DNA of 64,000 nt from Azospirillum oryzae (GTDB taxonomy: Bacteria; Pseudomonadota; Alphaproteobacteria; Azospirillales; Azospirillaceae): the NCBI RefSeq assembly GCF_900177515.1, contig NZ_FXAK01000004.1, forward strand, positions 279,187-343,186. The letters run 5' to 3'. Shown in pieces: positions 63,354 to 64,000 of the stretch (its first letter is position 1; the number at the start of each line of letters is the position of its first letter). The notes beneath the pieces are model-generated. The model made no database searches. It saw only the letters and a program-made list of their open reading frames with translations, and had not been told where the DNA came from. Both the position numbers and the translations under genes were made by a program.

Positions 63354-64000
63354 ATGAGCGGTGATGCGGTTGGCGAAACGGTTGGCAGTGCGGTTCTGGG
63401 CGTGATCGGCGGCAGCGGCCTGTACGACATCGACGGGCTGGAGAACACCCGCTGGGTCAAGGTGACCACGCCCTTCGGCGACCCGTCCGACGAGCTGCTG
63501 ACCGGCGAGCTGGCGGAGCAGAAGCTGGTCTTCCTGCCGCGCCACGGCCGCGGCCACCGCATCCCGCCGGAGCTGAATTTCCGCGCCAACATCCACGCGC
63601 TGAAACAGCTGGGCGTGACCGAGATCCTGTCGGTGTCGGCGGTCGGCTCGCTGAAGGAGCATCTGCCGCCGGGCACCTTCGTGGTCATCGACCAGTTCAT
63701 CGACCGTACCTTCGCCCGCGACAAGACCTTCTTCGGCAGCGGGCTGGTCGCCCATGTGGCGCTGGGCCATCCGGTCTGCGGCCGGCTGGGCGACCTGATC
63801 GAACAGGCGCTGGTCGAGCTGGACATCCCGCACCAGCGGCGCGGCACCTACATGGTGATGGAGGGGCCGCAATTCTCCACCGTCGCCGAATCCAACCTCT
63901 ACCGCAGCTGGGGCTGCGATCGGCATGACAACATGCCGGAGGCCAAGCTCGCCCGCGAGGCGGAGATGTGCTACGCGACCGTCGCCATGGTCACCGATTA
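63354..64000 (+). CDS. mtnP: S-methyl-5'-thioadenosine phosphorylase, 3' end beyond window
   Basis: 215 complete codons from the ATG at 63354 to the window edge. The purine phosphorylase features are [40 protein letters not shown] (phosphate site), [20 protein letters not shown] and [20 protein letters not shown]. The next segment should read W-G-x-D-V-I-G-M-T-N-M-P-E; here it is [14 protein letters not shown], a net loss of two residues at the substrate site, probably from two small deletions. The frame reopens with [16 protein letters not shown]. It phosphorolyses MTA in methionine salvage and would feed the divergent mtnA. Confidence 0.92.
   Translation, partial: MSGDAVGETVGSAVLGVIGGSGLYDIDGLENTRWVKVTTPFGDPSDELLTGELAEQKLVFLPRHGRGHRIPPELNFRANIHALKQLGVTEILSVSAVGSLKEHLPPGTFVVIDQFIDRTFARDKTFFGSGLVAHVALGHPVCGRLGDLIEQALVELDIPHQRRGTYMVMEGPQFSTVAESNLYRSWGCDRHDNMPEAKLAREAEMCYATVAMVTD

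Overview
The window looks like a secondary replicon (megaplasmid or chromid) or a plastic chromosomal segment of a high-GC alphaproteobacterium, most like Azospirillum or a close relative. This is inferred from the very high GC third-codon use, three large TPR/GT9-like glycosyltransferase-type proteins, a DUF2076 protein, an rSAM-UdgX repair pair, and plasmid-type genes (two DUF1612/HTH-like proteins, a broken scpB, a serine resolvase). I recognised no rRNA, tRNA or CRISPR array.

Layout. 0-6.4 kb: FkbM methyltransferase, an AT-rich gene-poor stretch with a transposase relic, a small helical protein, two convergent TPR/GT9-like genes and a DUF1612-like gene. 6.7-11.2 kb: a LysR regulator divergent from an amidohydrolase-MFS-SDR operon, with a perfect inverted repeat between them. 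11.4-14.8 kb: scpB relic, second DUF1612-like gene, a long palindrome and a resolvase. 14.9-17.7 kb: CLC chloride channel and aquaporin Z. 17.9-19.6 kb: IS200/IS605-type element with divergent tnpA and tnpB; the tnpA catalytic HUH motif is altered. 19.7-23.1 kb: 37-residue membrane peptide, LuxR regulator, degenerate receiver protein, Mut7-C protein, gmhB, and a 226-bp MITE-like inverted repeat that supplies the end of gmhB.

23.3-36.6 kb is an accessory island. Two IS256-family copies of exactly 1427 bp lie in opposite orientation, each with its own perfect 8-bp target duplication. They flank a compact six-gene exopolysaccharide operon of lower GC (GT4, Wzx, Wzz/BY-kinase, Wzy, GT2, GH16). 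The second copy sits inside an already frameshifted ISL3-family element with 23-bp terminal repeats.

37-47 kb: acyltransferase; a metal module (MerR regulator divergent from a ZntA-type ATPase plus DUF411 protein, with a perfect palindromic operator); two hybrid histidine kinases; a D,D-carboxypeptidase with SPOR domain. 47.2-57 kb: a stand-alone TnpB, infC with an apparent AUA start, a YpfJ-type metallopeptidase, an orphan HigA, a UDP-sugar dehydrogenase followed by paired hairpins, a DUF2076 protein, and a third TnpB that keeps the RuvC acids but has lost its zinc finger. 57-64 kb: third TPR/GT9-like gene, radical SAM and UdgX DNA-repair pair, and a ParD/mtnA/mtnP stretch. From about 61.65 kb to the right edge, single-base indels in G/C runs break otherwise well-conserved genes, so sequence error there is as likely as gene decay.

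Common themes are cell-surface polysaccharide (FkbM, TPR/GT9-like trio, GmhB, EPS operon, acyltransferase, UDP-sugar dehydrogenase), metal and signal sensing, and heavy mobile-element traffic with three unrelated TnpB nucleases.
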